From Anodontia alba (lineage: Eukaryota > Mollusca > Bivalvia > Lucinida > Lucinidae), in contig OZ024831.1 in assembly GCA_964016985.1 (NCBI GenBank), positions 26,517,631 through 26,581,630 of the forward strand: 64,000 nucleotides of DNA, written 5' to 3'. A model generated the notes under the pieces. That model was not told the DNA's origin, ran no database searches, and saw nothing but the letters and a program-made list of their open reading frames with translations. Both the position numbers and the translations under genes were made by a program. Of this stretch, positions 22,924 through 33,456 are shown one piece after another (positions within the stretch are counted from its first letter, which is position 1; every line of letters starts with the position of its first letter).

Positions 22924-23663
22924 TACAAAAAAAAAAAAAAAAAAAAAATGAAAAGCATTGGCTTTTTTATGCTATGGAACCCTTCTGTTTTTATCGTTAG
23001 GCATTTGATCGGCAGCGCAAGCCATGTTCACGCGCTATACTCTCTCCTCCATACATCTTTCAATTAGTTCCCTGTATTTTTTCCTCTTAGATTGTGATCT
23101 ATTGTTATTGAGAAGGACTACTTTGGAAGGTTTATGTGGCATTTATGTGAGAAAAATCCCGTTTAACCCGCCTCTACACATATCAGATAGAACTCAGACA
23201 GAAATGAATGTCCATCATTTTAATTGAAATCAAATTGAGCAAAGGTTTAATATCGGCAATGTTTGATTTCGCTAGCCCGTAAATTGGGATCATCTCGATA
23301 AAAGTATTGAATCTAGCAGCAAATATTTGTACTAGAAGATGACCATCAATCGCCTTGTCTGTATAAGGCCCGATTCAATATCCTTGGCATTTTGGTACGA
23401 TTTAACGTCTTCCATATCATCCGTTATTTATTGCCTGTCCGAGAGGTCTAAGATTACTCTGTGTAACTGAACTTAGAACCAATAAAGTGGTGGTCAATTG
23501 CTGCACATCCATCATATACATGTGTCTTTCATACAAGTTGGTAGTGTATGAATGAAAGGAAGCAAAAAGAAACCTCCCTACATTTAAATAAAAGTGAAAG
23601 TACTCAGTAAAAGCCACAGCCAGAAAGCAGAACCTTGGGTTACCTATGACGTGTTCCGCCTTA
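22924..23663. other. No gene seen
   Basis: Unassigned apart from the poly-A run. The long minus-strand frame 23417-23893 starts in the next element and has no domain. Confidence 0.4.
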
Positions 23664-24034
23664 TACAGTCGAACTTCAATGGCTCGAGTTTCTTTGGGAC
23701 CATGGAAATTTGTTCGATATATGGGTAGTTCGAGCCACTGAGGGTTAGTCATGGCGCCAGAACAGGAAGCAAATGGCGATAATATTGGGACTTTTTTTTT
23801 TCGATCTTCTAACAATAATAGTATGTTGAGTGTACTCATTGGAATCGCCTCGATGAGACGATTCTTATGAGTACACAAAACATACAATTTCATGATACAA
23901 TAAGAAAAGTTATCTAAATATTTGTTGTTGTTTTTTGAGCTATCGAAAAAATTTCGTAGAGACTCAAAAACGAGTTCGAATTAGGCATGGTAAACGAACC
24001 ATCGGTGTTCGAGCTGTTGAGATTCGACTGTATA
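23664..24034. mobile_element. TA-flanked TIR element (pogo-like) with nested B hairpin
   Basis: Ends tacagtcgaacttcaatggc then tcgag, and ctcgagctgttgag-type sequence (ttcgagctgttgagattcga) ending ctgta. The inner text gttcgatatatgggtagttc pairs loosely with the right half. A TA lies at both outer edges, as for Tc1/mariner/pogo target duplication. A family B-like hairpin sits at 23821-23886. Confidence 0.65.
23821..23886. mobile_element. Family B-like hairpin core
   Basis: gtactcattggaatcgcctc faces gagacgattcttatgagtac. Flanking gtatgttgagt and aaaacatac also pair. Confidence 0.65.
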
Positions 24035-24100
24035 CATATTCGGCACTCTGTAGGCAATATCATCAAATGAATATCACTAATAATATGTTGGTTTCTTCCA

Positions 24101-24183
24101 TAGAAAATAAGACTTAAGACTAAGAAAATAAGAAAAAAATAATTTAATTCAATTAGAATGAAACGCTAAGTCTTATTTTCTGA
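24101..24183. repeat. Short inverted repeat
   Basis: agaaaataagacttaagact faces aagtcttattttctgag across an AT-rich spacer. It resembles the second hairpin of the C element at 41.9 kb. Confidence 0.6.
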
Positions 24184-25586
24184 GAAAAATAAGAACAAAT
24201 AGTACAAAATGATCTCTTCCTTTATTTATATTCAGTGGATAAAATAATATCTCCCTTTATTTATAATCAGTGGATTAAACATTTTAAAGATTTCAAATTG
24301 GGAAACTCTCTGGTATTCTTGCCGCGTAAAGCTAGCTTCACCCCTTTTCCATATAAAAAATGTAATAATTATTTCTAGGGTTTTAAACACAATCATAAAA
24401 AGGCACGGTTTCATTTGTTAAGATTTCAAGTAGATACCCCACCCCTTCCCATATTCCATCATAATATAGCTAAATGAGAGAATTAGATCGGTGCCAGGAA
24501 CTGAGAAAGGTCACGTGATGAGAATCTAGAGAGTGTGGAAGTAAAAAAGAGTAAGGTAGGATGTGTTTTACAATGCAGAATTTATTACATTTAGAATATT
24601 ACATCTTTATCCGGACTTGACTCTCTGTCTCCTTATTAAAATATTATTAATGGTAAAAGGAAATTAGTCCACGTCATGAAAGGATAAGTTATTAAGATAT
24701 TAAAGATATGTTTTAGAAATTATCAAATATACGTGGGTATATATATATTTTATGTCATCGCGATCTGTCTATTTATTTTCTTTATTTGTGTGTATATCAA
24801 ACCATACAGAGCAAAATGCAACTATATGCAAGTAAATTAGCCTTTCAAATATACAAACACACAATTCTTGGCATTATTCTGCATATATATCCAACATTTT
24901 AACAACGCCAAATAAAAAGGCGCATTTGTTTGAAGTAAATATTTATAGGAAACCTAAACTCAAGGGCAATATACAGTCGAATGCTTAAATTTTACATTTT
25001 TCTTCTTTTGATTCATATCGGATTATCCTAACAATACACGATTTAAAACGCCTCTAATACCTAAGACCTCCAAAACATAGAGTCCCTCAGGAGTTGCTTT
25101 GGATGCCTCTCAAAGAAACCATGTAAAAACGTTGTTAGCGTTTTACAGCGAATTTGACGTGAAAAATGTATTTTCAATTCATGCACACACTTCAATAGCC
25201 ACATAACTTGTAAATTTGTTTGAAATTTAAATAATTCAAGTCACATGGGGTTCGCTCTAGTATCAGCTGAAAATTTTAACAAATAATGCACACTGACAAA
25301 GACGAAATGTATTGCTCGAAAGTTTCACAAAACCCGGGAATTCTCCTAAGTTTCAGAATTGTTTTTTTGCGAAATAGAAATCGTTGTCGGTGTTATTTAT
25401 GAGACAAGTAGAATTTGCTTCGGAAGAAAATCTATTCAATGCAGATTCAACTACGGATAAGTTAGCTGTCAGCCATAAATTGAGGGGTCTGCATACGATT
25501 TAGACAGCTAGATATTTGAGAAGTTCGACCTTAACCCAGTATATTTAGGAGAAGTTAAGGGATACAGATACACTTTCAAGGGGGAG
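24184..25586. other. No gene seen
   Basis: AT-rich, with a near-repeat of atctcc(c/t)tttatttat-type text around 24210-24270. No frame, hairpin core or tandem array could be supported. Confidence 0.4.
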
Positions 25587-25703
25587 GAAATTCTATCAAA
25601 TGGGTTCGTCTCCTTTTTGAATAGGGGTTTATACTAGAGAAAAGAATTCGCTCCCTATGGGAACACATTTTTTCTTTTAATGTGGGTCCCTTTTCAGAAC
25701 AGA
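25587..25703. mobile_element. Family G hairpin, diverged copy
   Basis: ctcctttttgaataggggtt faces gggtcccttttcagaac around a gctccctatgggaac centre. Its right end merges directly with the LINE 3' tail that begins at about 25700. Confidence 0.6.
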
Positions 25704-26925
25704 ACAGAACTATATTTAAAGGGGAACGCAACCTTAAAATGTATTGTGCTTTTAAGTAAAGAACTTTACAAACAATGAATTTTGACACAAATCTGATCAA
25801 AATCGGTCGAAAATTAAGTATAAATAGACAATTAAATATTTAAACATTGGTGGAATGGGCGCCGCCATTTTGAATATTTAATGAGGTTTCATAAAAATTA
25901 AAATTCGTTTCATAAAGGTAGTTATTCTCATAAAGTTTACTTATTTTGGGGGAAACGATTGTCTGTCACTAGAATTAATAAATTATAAAAACTGTAGCAA
26001 AATTATTCTTAAAAGCCCTTTATAATTTGGTTTTGCATATTTAATTTAGGCTGTGTGACGTCACAAAGCCTACAATATGGCGGCATCCATGACAACCATT
26101 TTCAATATATTCAACCCACCATAACTTCCTTATTTCTAGGCCGATTTTGAAAACTCTTGCATCAAAATAAATGGCTTGTTAAGTTTTTCACTCCAAGATA
26201 TACTTACAACTTATATTGCGTTCCCCTTTAAGAACAAATTCTCAGGCCATTATCAGGTGGCGTAAGAGAACATAATACAAGCAAACAGACAATAAACAAA
26301 GGAACAGGCAATATTACAATAATAAGACATATACTGACAATGTTGAAAATGTTGTTGCACATTTGTTCATTATTATCTGACAAACTCGGAAAGCTTTTTA
26401 AGTGTCGCTAAATTATCTGAGGCAAGTAGCTCTTTCAGTTTTATTATATTAGGCCTTTTATAAAATTAAGGTTTCAAATGGCATTTTCTCTCTGTTTCAA
26501 AATAGTTACAACAAAACAGAAAATGAAACTCGTCACCTAATTCGTTTTTGTGACAAAGTTGACATTTTCTATCGTCGAAAGGTACATTTTCCAAACGGCC
26601 TGTCGCAATCGGAAGTCTGTGATTACTTGTTCTGAACTTTATAAGAGGCAAATGCTGTTTAGAATCATGTCTTATCAAATCTTTTCAAAATTAAGCTCTT
26701 GTTTAAAACTATAAAAAAAAGTCTACCTTTAGATGAATAATATTAACCTTCTGGACCCATTCTTGAATATGTAAATCAAGTAGAATCCTAGAAATTGACA
26801 GCTTGACTGACCTGAGGTTATCAATGACTTCTTTGTTCAGAAGGTCAATTTGACCAACTGAAACAAGAATATCTTTTATATAGCTTAGCCAGTTATGCTT
26901 ACCACCAAGTCGATGCAATTAAAAT
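25704..26925 (-). mobile_element. LINE 3' fragment with (TTCTG)n tail, copy 1
   Basis: On the minus strand, frameshifted coding remnants include KLSISRILLDLHIQEWVQKV, KFRTSNHRLPIATGRLE, CQLCHKNELGDEFHFLFCCN and YFETE. They resemble the C-terminal region that follows the RT in a bivalve LINE family, with a C-x2-C...H-type cluster. The 3' end reads gagaatttgttcttaa, then a MITE insertion, then atatagttctgttctgttct. It is 5' truncated at about 26925. The same family recurs at 49846-50437 in the other orientation. Confidence 0.72.
25720..26227. mobile_element. TTAA-flanked MITE (piggyBac-like), 508 bp
   Basis: Termini aggggaacgcaacctt and ttgcgttcccct, with TTAA at 25716-25719 and 26228-26231. 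The uninterrupted LINE copy at 50.4 kb reads ttgttcttaaataaaattct with a single TTAA, giving a direct empty site. It contains ggcgccgccattttgaatat, which recurs loosely at 60.4 kb. No transposase. Confidence 0.88.
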
Positions 26926-27091
26926 GGGTTCCCACAATATATACCTTTATAAATAAATAAACAAAGGACACTGGCTGTAATCTCAAGACTATGGAATTGC
27001 TTGACTGTGCGCTTATATGTGTACGTGCAGTAATTAGGTCGAATACGACATTTCCGGAAGGGGCTTGATGTGAAGAAAAGTGCCAATTTCA
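26926..27091. other. Short unassigned spacer
   Basis: Nothing recognisable between the LINE fragment and the next A copy. Confidence 0.4.
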
Positions 27092-27370
27092 CATTACGAA
27101 AACATGCCTATTCAAATATACTGAAAATTTCACCACCCAAAACTGAAAGTTTTAAGATAAAATTTCTAATATTTTTTTCAAATTTCTGATCAAAACATAG
27201 ATTGTGGGTACTCGTTAGAACCGCCTCGCCGAGGCGGTTCTAACGCGTACCCACAATCTATGTTTTTGAGCAGAAATAAGAAAAATAATGTATACCCCTG
27301 TAAACCCCAGTTTTACTATATAAAAGTGGGGTTTAAGGGGGTCAAAATTATATAGGTATGTTTCGTGATG
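27092..27370 (+). mobile_element. Family A palindromic element, copy 6
   Basis: Starts cattacgaaaacatgcctat, ends atgtttcgtgatg. The stem agaaccgcctcgc/gaggcggttct is perfect, but one outer pair differs (ctcgtt versus aacgcg). It forms an inverted pair with copy 7, separated by 201 bases that include a T/G-rich run at 27418-27480. Confidence 0.88.
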
Positions 27371-27571
27371 ATTACTTCCTATTTGGTTTTCCAAATGCTG
27401 AAAATCTACCAAATGCGTTTTTTTTTTTTGTTTTTTTTTGTTTTTTGTTTTGTTTTGTTTTTGGTTTTGTTTTTTTTTTATTCAAATTAGATCTCGACAA
27501 CAGTACCTCATTTGTTTATAGAATTGCGACAACATGCTAACATAAGGGGACCATGCAGCACTGCACACTAC

Positions 27572-27852
27572 CATCACGAAAACATACCTATATAATTTTG
27601 ACCCCCTTAAACCCCACTTTTATATAGTAAAACTGGGGTTTACAGGGGTATACATTATTTTTCTTATTTTTGCTCAAAAACATAGATAGTGGGTACTCGT
27701 TAGAACCGCCTCGGCGAGGCGGTTCTAACGAGTACCCACAATCTATGTTTTGAGCAGAAATATGAAAAATATCAGAGTTTTTTTTATCTGAAAATTTTCA
27801 GTTTTTGGAGGTGAAATTTTCTATATATTTGAATAGGCGTGTTTTCGTAATG
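27572..27852 (-). mobile_element. Family A palindromic element, copy 7
   Basis: Starts catcacgaaaacatacctat, ends gtgttttcgtaatg, with a perfect core around cctcgg/cgagg. It is the second member of the inverted pair. Confidence 0.88.
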
Positions 27853-28510
27853 ATTGTTGCAAATGAAGTCTTGAATGAATCCGAGATTCCAATTTTCATT
27901 CTTCTTTTGGGAAGAAACAGGGAAACAATAGTAATTTTTTGTTAAAAAGTTGGTATATCTGGAGCTATTATAGGCTGATGCGTTTCACAATAGTTTGCTT
28001 TTGAAAACCGATAAATGAATATTTGACTTATTGAATGTTTACAAGCAGCACGATGCTGATATTTCCGGAATCGCGAATTCCTTGCCACTACTGTACCAAA
28101 TGTAATCTTAATTCATACAATAAAAGCTAATCACTTAATTTACAATAAACATCCAGTTATTACCCCTTTATAAGAGCATTTGAATCAAATACTTGTGTGC
28201 CTGACGTTTTTATGTCCCTGTAGAAATTTATGAACGATAATTACAGTAGCTCGCACAACCCAATGCGATATGTTCCTTTAAGCGGAATACCACTGAATGT
28301 TGCTCTGGCTTGTTTGAATGTGATCATGCGGAAGCAATAAGGGCATAAATTTCTAAATTTGTAATAAAATCCTGTATTTAAAGGGCTGTAAAAACGACCC
28401 TACAGAAAACAGAGGTCCAATAAACCATAGCATTAAATACAATGCGTCAGATTCCGAAAATACAGCAGTAGATTTAGTTAAGAGAATGTAACACATGTAA
28501 CACTTCTAGG
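27853..28510. other. No gene seen
   Basis: Unassigned sequence with no long frame or repeat signature. Confidence 0.4.

Positions 28511-28512
<2 letters not shown>

Positions 28513-28562
<50 letters not shown>
28513..28562. repeat. (AT)n microsatellite
   Basis: Uninterrupted AT dinucleotide run, which appears to have replaced the left end of the family H element that follows. Confidence 0.95.
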
Positions 28563-28565
<3 letters not shown>

Positions 28566-28569
28566 TATA

Positions 28570-28850
28570 TATCGAAATATCAGAGTTTAGAAGTGAGGAA
28601 AATAATAAATCGAACAACCACATTAGTAGTAAATATGTAATTTGACTCCTGAAGTTACAGACAGATTGAAAATATTGTTGAAAAGAGGAGAAAGTGCTCC
28701 TTAGATTCCTTAGGAGCAATTTCTCCTCTTTGCCACAATATTGTTACCTGTTCTTAGATTTCCATGTTAAAACAGGGACCAGAATTTCACTTCGAGATAA
28801 GCGGTTATTCGAGATAAGCAATGTCGATATAACGAGAGTCGACTGTATAC
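28570..28850. mobile_element. Family H TA-flanked TIR element, copy 1, left end lost
   Basis: The right end is gagataagcaatgtcgatat, aacgagagtcgactgta. The central hairpin pairs gaggagaaagtgctcctta with taggagcaatttctcctc. The block aacagggaccagaatttcac is shared with the copy at 49.2 kb. The left terminus is missing at the AT run. Confidence 0.75.
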
Positions 28851-29072
28851 ACCACAACCTCTTTATAGCACTATTGTTGGGGTCCATATCATAAACCGTT
28901 TTAGTTAAACAACCGTGTTATATCCGAACAAAAATGTATAGATTATATTGAAAAATGACCATTTATGGTCATTTTTCAATATAATCTATACATGTTTTGG
29001 GATCCATCTTTGAACCGTGTTATATCCAAAACCGTGTTATAACGAACCGTGTTATAAAGGGGTTGTAATGTA
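28848..29072. mobile_element. TIR element with perfect central hairpin
   Basis: Ends tacaccacaacctctttata and tataaaggggttgtaatgta. A perfect stem at 28936-28994 pairs atgtatagattatattgaaa and aatgacca with their complements across ttta. The right half repeats gaaccgtgttata three times. It abuts the family H copy end to end. Confidence 0.78.
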
Positions 29073-29160
29073 TTACACTGTCGTTTTGCCTAAAGCGATC
29101 ATTTTATAAATCTTATCCTACATGTAAGATGTATAGATGCTAATGCACTTCGAGTTTAAA

Positions 29161-29240
29161 TACAGTGAACCCTCGTTACAACGATAGAATTTGTTACCAA
29201 AGATGTTACCGTTAAGATGTATTTGCTGTTGTAAAGAAAC
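29161..29240 (+). mobile_element. Left end of a Tigger/pogo-like TIR element
   Basis: cagtgaaccctcgttacaac resembles the terminal motif of pogo/Tigger-type elements. No matching right end is present. A D element begins seven bases after it. Confidence 0.45.
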
Positions 29241-29246
29241 CTAGAA

Positions 29247-29353
29247 CCCAGCTAGCATTCTACGTAAATCTACATCGGGCCGTTATCGGCCCGTCAGCTA
29301 CCCTGACGGGCCGATGACGGCCCGATATAGATTTACGTAGAATGCTGACTGGG
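29247..29353. mobile_element. Family D palindrome, 107 bp, copy 4
   Basis: Differs from the 20.4 kb copy at very few sites, one of them an unpaired change (gccgttatcg versus gccgtcatcg) in the left arm only. Confidence 0.93.
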
Positions 29354-29631
29354 AAGGTAGCAGAACGATATGTCGGTCATTGCAACGATGTTGTTGTATC
29401 TTGTTTCATTGTTCCTAATGTCTGCTACTTTTGGTGCCTCGGGATCGCAGTGGTTCGTTATTGTGGCCTATTCAGGGTAACGCCATTTATATATTGCGAG
29501 CATATTCGATTACTATGGTATCTCAGTGATGAGTTAGAGGACCAGTACGCGTACTGAACAAATACTTGTAATTTGGAGCTAAAAGTTATGGACGAGGCAT
29601 CGTGCGAGCAAAACTAATAAAACCCTTCTTA

Positions 29632-29666
<35 letters not shown>

Positions 29667-29975
29667 CTGACCGTTCCCAGACAGTTCTTCTGTTGCAGTT
29701 GCTCTTTCATCGTATGTCTATCACTGCCAATGTGCTGTTATTCTTTTTTTATTATTATCATTTTTATTATTATTATTATTATTATTATTTATTTCTGATC
29801 ATGCCTTCTTTCCGTGCGATAGAAAATCTCTGCTTCTTCACTGTGTGTTTTACGGGATCCCAACGTTTGTGCGGTAATTGTTTGGTGTTGCATCCATCTT
29901 CGCGCTAAACTAATGTTTTCTTAATGTCGTCGGAAGCGTACACTTTGCCTACTTTTCCCCCAAAATGAACATTGA
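29354..29975. other. No gene; poly-T and (ATT)n
   Basis: A poly-T run at about 29634-29666 and an ATT run at about 29765-29790. The open frames on either side lack domains. Confidence 0.5.
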
Positions 29976-30043
29976 CTAACAGTGTAGACCCAGATCAGAC
30001 GCCGCCTCATGCGGCGTCCGAGCAGGGATTACACTGTTCGCAT
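29976..30043. mobile_element. Family F hairpin, copy with GCCGC core
   Basis: cagtgtagacccagatcaga then cgccgcctcatgcggcgt and ccgagcagggattacactgt. The left arm is closest to the family consensus and the right arm is decayed. Confidence 0.72.
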
Positions 30044-30179
30044 TTAAAACAGGAGTTTCCATTAATATAATGATAATTGAAATGAAGATTAATCAGGCAC
30101 CCCTTCAACTGTTAATGAACTTCTCCAAAGAGCTGAGGTAGAACCGCCCACTGGGCAAAAATGGGATAAGAATAGAATA

Positions 30180-30840
30180 ATTCTGATTAAAGGCTCCATA
30201 TTCCTCAAAAATAGACATTTTATTATCCAAGAAAGGTTTAATAAATTGGCATATGGTATTAATACAATCATAAAATGTCATCACGAAAACACGCCTATAT
30301 AATTTTGACCCCCTTAAACCCGACTTTTATAGAGTAAAACTGGGGTTTACAGGGGTATACTTTATTTTTCTTATTTCTGCTCAAAAACATAAATTGTGGG
30401 TATTCGTTAGAACCGCTTCGTCGAGGCGGTTCTAACGAGTACCCACAATCTATGTTTTGAGCAGAAATGAGAAAAATATCAGAATTTTTATCCGAACATT
30501 TTCATTTTTTGGTGGTAAAATTTTCAGTATATTTGAATAGGCTTGTTTTCGAAATGTGGTACCTGACAGTAAAATTTCGGTTAGTCTCTCGTTCTTGAAA
30601 TGATTTTTTATGGTATCTCTGAATTAATGTTGCCAACATAAATTCAGAGCTACGATTAAAAATAATTTCATTTTTTACCTGGTTAAAAAAAACGAGAGAC
30701 AAACTGAAATTTTACAGGCTGTTAGGTGCTACATTTTCTGATTGTATTAATACGATATATCAATTTATTAAAACTTTCTTGGGTAAAAAAAAATGTCTAT
30801 TTTTACGGAATATGGAGCCTTTAAGAATCTTTGAAGAAAA
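30180..30840. mobile_element. Large foldback element with nested family A insertion
   Basis: Left arm: aaaggctccatattcctcaa, aatagacatttta, ggtattaatacaatcataaa. Right arm: tgattgtattaatacgatat, aaatgtctatttttacggaa, tatggagccttt. The inner arms taaaatttcggttagtctct and gagagacaaactgaaatttt also pair. Removing copy A8 leaves a foldback of about 380 bp. Confidence 0.82.
30279..30556 (-). mobile_element. Family A palindromic element, copy 8 (nested)
   Basis: Starts catcacgaaaacacgcctat, ends cttgttttcgaaatg. It sits in the left arm of the foldback, and the right arm (tgctacattttctg) gives the empty-site comparison. No more than one base could be target duplication. Confidence 0.88.
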
Positions 30841-31671
30841 TGATACAAAGATAATGACAGATAAAGCAGACTGTCACTCGTATCTTGCTTACTTCCTTTT
30901 CAAACTTCTTCAAAAGTTTTTTTTTTTTCGCCTTTCGTTATTCTGGTAAGCATCTCTTTTGGCTTCAATTTTCCCATACATTTTATTACGCTATAATTGA
31001 AATCATAAACACGGGTTTCATTTCTAAGTTATGAACGTTTAATGTTGTTATAATTTGCCTCCTGTCCCGTTATTGCACATTTATCCACAATAAATAAATC
31101 TTTATGTTTGCTGCTACTTTGCAAGATTTAAACTCTACTGAAATAAGCGGCGACAACCGAACATTCCGAAAATATCTATTATCCCAACGAGCCAGGGTCA
31201 CGTGGTCAAACCTGGAGCCGTAAATCAGTAAAACTGTAGGACTTTGATAAGAATAAGATGTTTTCTATCCACGTAATTGGCCAAAGATTTTCGGTATCTT
31301 TGAAACGGTCTATTTTTATTTTTCTCTTGAGAATCGTATCTTTGTAGCCTAACATTACACTCACCAGGTTTATTATGTTATCATTTGGAACATGCCAGAG
31401 TAACGATGATCTGTTTTATGTTAGTCCTTAGCTTGGCTTCTGCCAATAAATTTCACATTATAATCTACTGTTCAGAAAATTCTGTATCACTTCAACCTGT
31501 TTCCATGCAACATAGTGTTTGTTACAAACACAGCATTAGTAGATCTGCACTCAGTTTCATTTGTAAAGGCGCATGAATACACTTTCAAAAGAGGCAACTT
31601 CACCCTTTTTGCGTCGGTTTGAAAAAATAGATCTACTCTAACAAGAAAGGATTTGCCCCAAAGATATGACA
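30841..31671. other. No gene; G-like remnants at right edge
   Basis: Unassigned until about 31630, where gatctactctaacaagaaag is a degraded family G left arm. Confidence 0.4.
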
Positions 31672-31752
31672 GGGGTCTACTCTAGAAGCAAAGAATTTGC
31701 TCCCCTTGGGAGCAAATTCTTTGCTTTTAGAGCTGCCCCCTTTTCAGAAGGG
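31672..31752. mobile_element. Family G hairpin, well-preserved copy
   Basis: ggggtctactctagaagcaa, agaatttgctcccc faces gggagcaaattctttgcttt, tagagctgccccc. Both arms carry the same agcaaagaa/ttctttgct variant, whereas other copies have aggaaagaa/ttctttcct. Confidence 0.82.
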
Positions 31753-31983
31753 TTTCGTATGCAAGCCAGGAAACAGAAAATCACAAAAAGTGTATCCGTT
31801 GTCACAGCAAAAAATGGCTGTATCTGCATCACGTCCTGTTTTCGTACAACACGGAGTTTGTAGAATTTTAGCACTTGTAGTTCAATTTCACAATCTTTCG
31901 AGGTTACATTTTCAAAATGCATACAGTATTATTTGGCTCCTTTCTTAAAAGGGTCTTCTCTGAATAGAAAACTTTCTGCTAAG

Positions 31984-32060
31984 CTTCTGAAAAGGGTCTA
32001 CTCTAAAAGGAAAGACTTTGCTCCCCTTTCCTTTTAGAATATACCCCTTTTTAGAAGGGG
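31984..32060. mobile_element. Family G hairpin, short copy
   Basis: cttctgaaaagggtctactc then taaaaggaaag faces ctttccttttagaatatacc then cctttttagaag. The inner tttgctccc loop is shortened. Confidence 0.8.
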
Positions 32061-32763
32061 TTACATGAGCTGTGCAAGAAACCCGACAAGGTCACAAAAG
32101 TTGAGACAACTTTTTTGACTTCATGTTTGCTTTTCAGCACAGTTCATGCAGTCCCTTCTGCAAAGGTTCTTTGTACAAAATGCCGGAAACATCTATCACT
32201 TATCAACTGTATTCAGTTCCCTTAAGGGCGGAGCCAAAGTTGGCCTAAGCACATTATGTGGTCCCTAAGTTTGAACATAATGCATTTTCCTATCGTTTAT
32301 AGAACCAAAATATTATTCATAATAATGTTTCCTTCAGAGACTATTTGAATGAAATGTATTTTTTTCAAATTAAGAAATAAATTTCAAAGAAGGCAATCTG
32401 AATGAAATCTTAAGTATGACTTACGTTGAAAAATAAGAAATCATCTGGTACTTTTCATCTGAGTATCCCGCATACAGAGTACAAAAGCTTTAAATATACA
32501 TGAGATGGAATTCGTAATGGCGGTCGACTGACCGTGGATAGTATTCATTTTCACATTCCGTGGTCTTTTCTGATAATTTCACTTCTGTTTTAAACTCCAC
32601 TTTCCTCTGAGAAGGATACTTATTGCGCTCACGAATTTTATTTAGATAACACCGGATGACATATATGAAAAAAAATAAAAATAAAAAATAAAAAGAATAG
32701 AAACATTCAAAATGAGAAGTAGGATCATACAAAAATAGGAAGATACCCAGTGAATGCCACAAT
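32061..32763. other. No gene seen
   Basis: Unassigned. The minus-strand frame at 32490-32762 includes an A/T-rich run and has no domain. Confidence 0.4.
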
Positions 32764-33111
32764 CATCACGGAATCATGCCTATATAATTTTGTCCCCCTT
32801 AAACCCCACTTTTATAGAGTAAAACTGGGGTTTACAGGGGTATACATTACTTTTCTTATTTCTGCTCAAAAACATAGATTGTGGGTACTCGTTAGAACCG
32901 CCTCGACATAGATTGTGGGTACTCGTTAGAACCGCCTCGTCGAGGCGGTTCTAACGAGTACCCACAATCTATGTTTTTGAGCAGAAATATGAAAAAAAAA
33001 TATTAGAATGTTTATCTGAATATGAAAAAAATATCAGAATTTTTATCTGAACACTTTCAGTTTTTGGTGGTGAAATTTTCAATATATTTGAATAGGCGTG
33101 TTTTCGTAATG
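32764..33111 (-). mobile_element. Family A element, copy 9, with internal duplications
   Basis: The left stem acatagattgtgggtactcg, ttagaaccgcctcg appears twice in a row before the right stem, and gaatatgaaaaaaatatcag-type text is duplicated in the right half. This explains a length of about 348 bp against the usual 280. Confidence 0.9.
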
Positions 33112-33203
33112 TACGAATCGCTGCCTTAACTGGGCATCAAATGAAGAAGAGACGAGGAACAAACTATGACGAAACAAACGCAACATATGAAACCATCGAG
33201 GCA

Positions 33204-33456
33204 CATCACGAAATCACGCCTATGTAACTTTTACCCCCTTAAACCCCACTTTTGTATAGTAAAACTGGGGTTTACAGGGGTATATATATTTTTTTTCTTA
33301 TTTCGCTAAAGAACATAGACTCGCCGAAGCAGTTCTACCGAGTACCCACAATCTATTAAGCAGGAATATGAAAAATATCAGAATTTTTTATCTGGAAATT
33401 TTCCTTTTTGGGTTGTAAAATTTTCAGTATATTTGAATAGGCTTGTTTTCGTAATG
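33204..33456 (-). mobile_element. Family A element, copy 10, left stem deleted
   Basis: Same orientation as copy 9 and 92 bases from it. The left core arm is reduced to catagactcgccgaagcagt, so the central palindrome is largely lost while both termini remain. Confidence 0.85.

Noticed and set aside
23417..23893. 158-codon minus-strand frame
   Set aside because: It spans a TIR element and its nested hairpin, with no domain and no start context.
30180..30840. Long inverted repeat as a possible LTR element or viral remnant
   Set aside because: The arms are inverted, not direct, and there is no gag, protease, integrase or primer-binding site.
31385..31576. Signal-peptide-like short frame (MICFMLVLSLASA)
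   Set aside because: 63 codons with no downstream domain, no promoter or splice context; likely chance.
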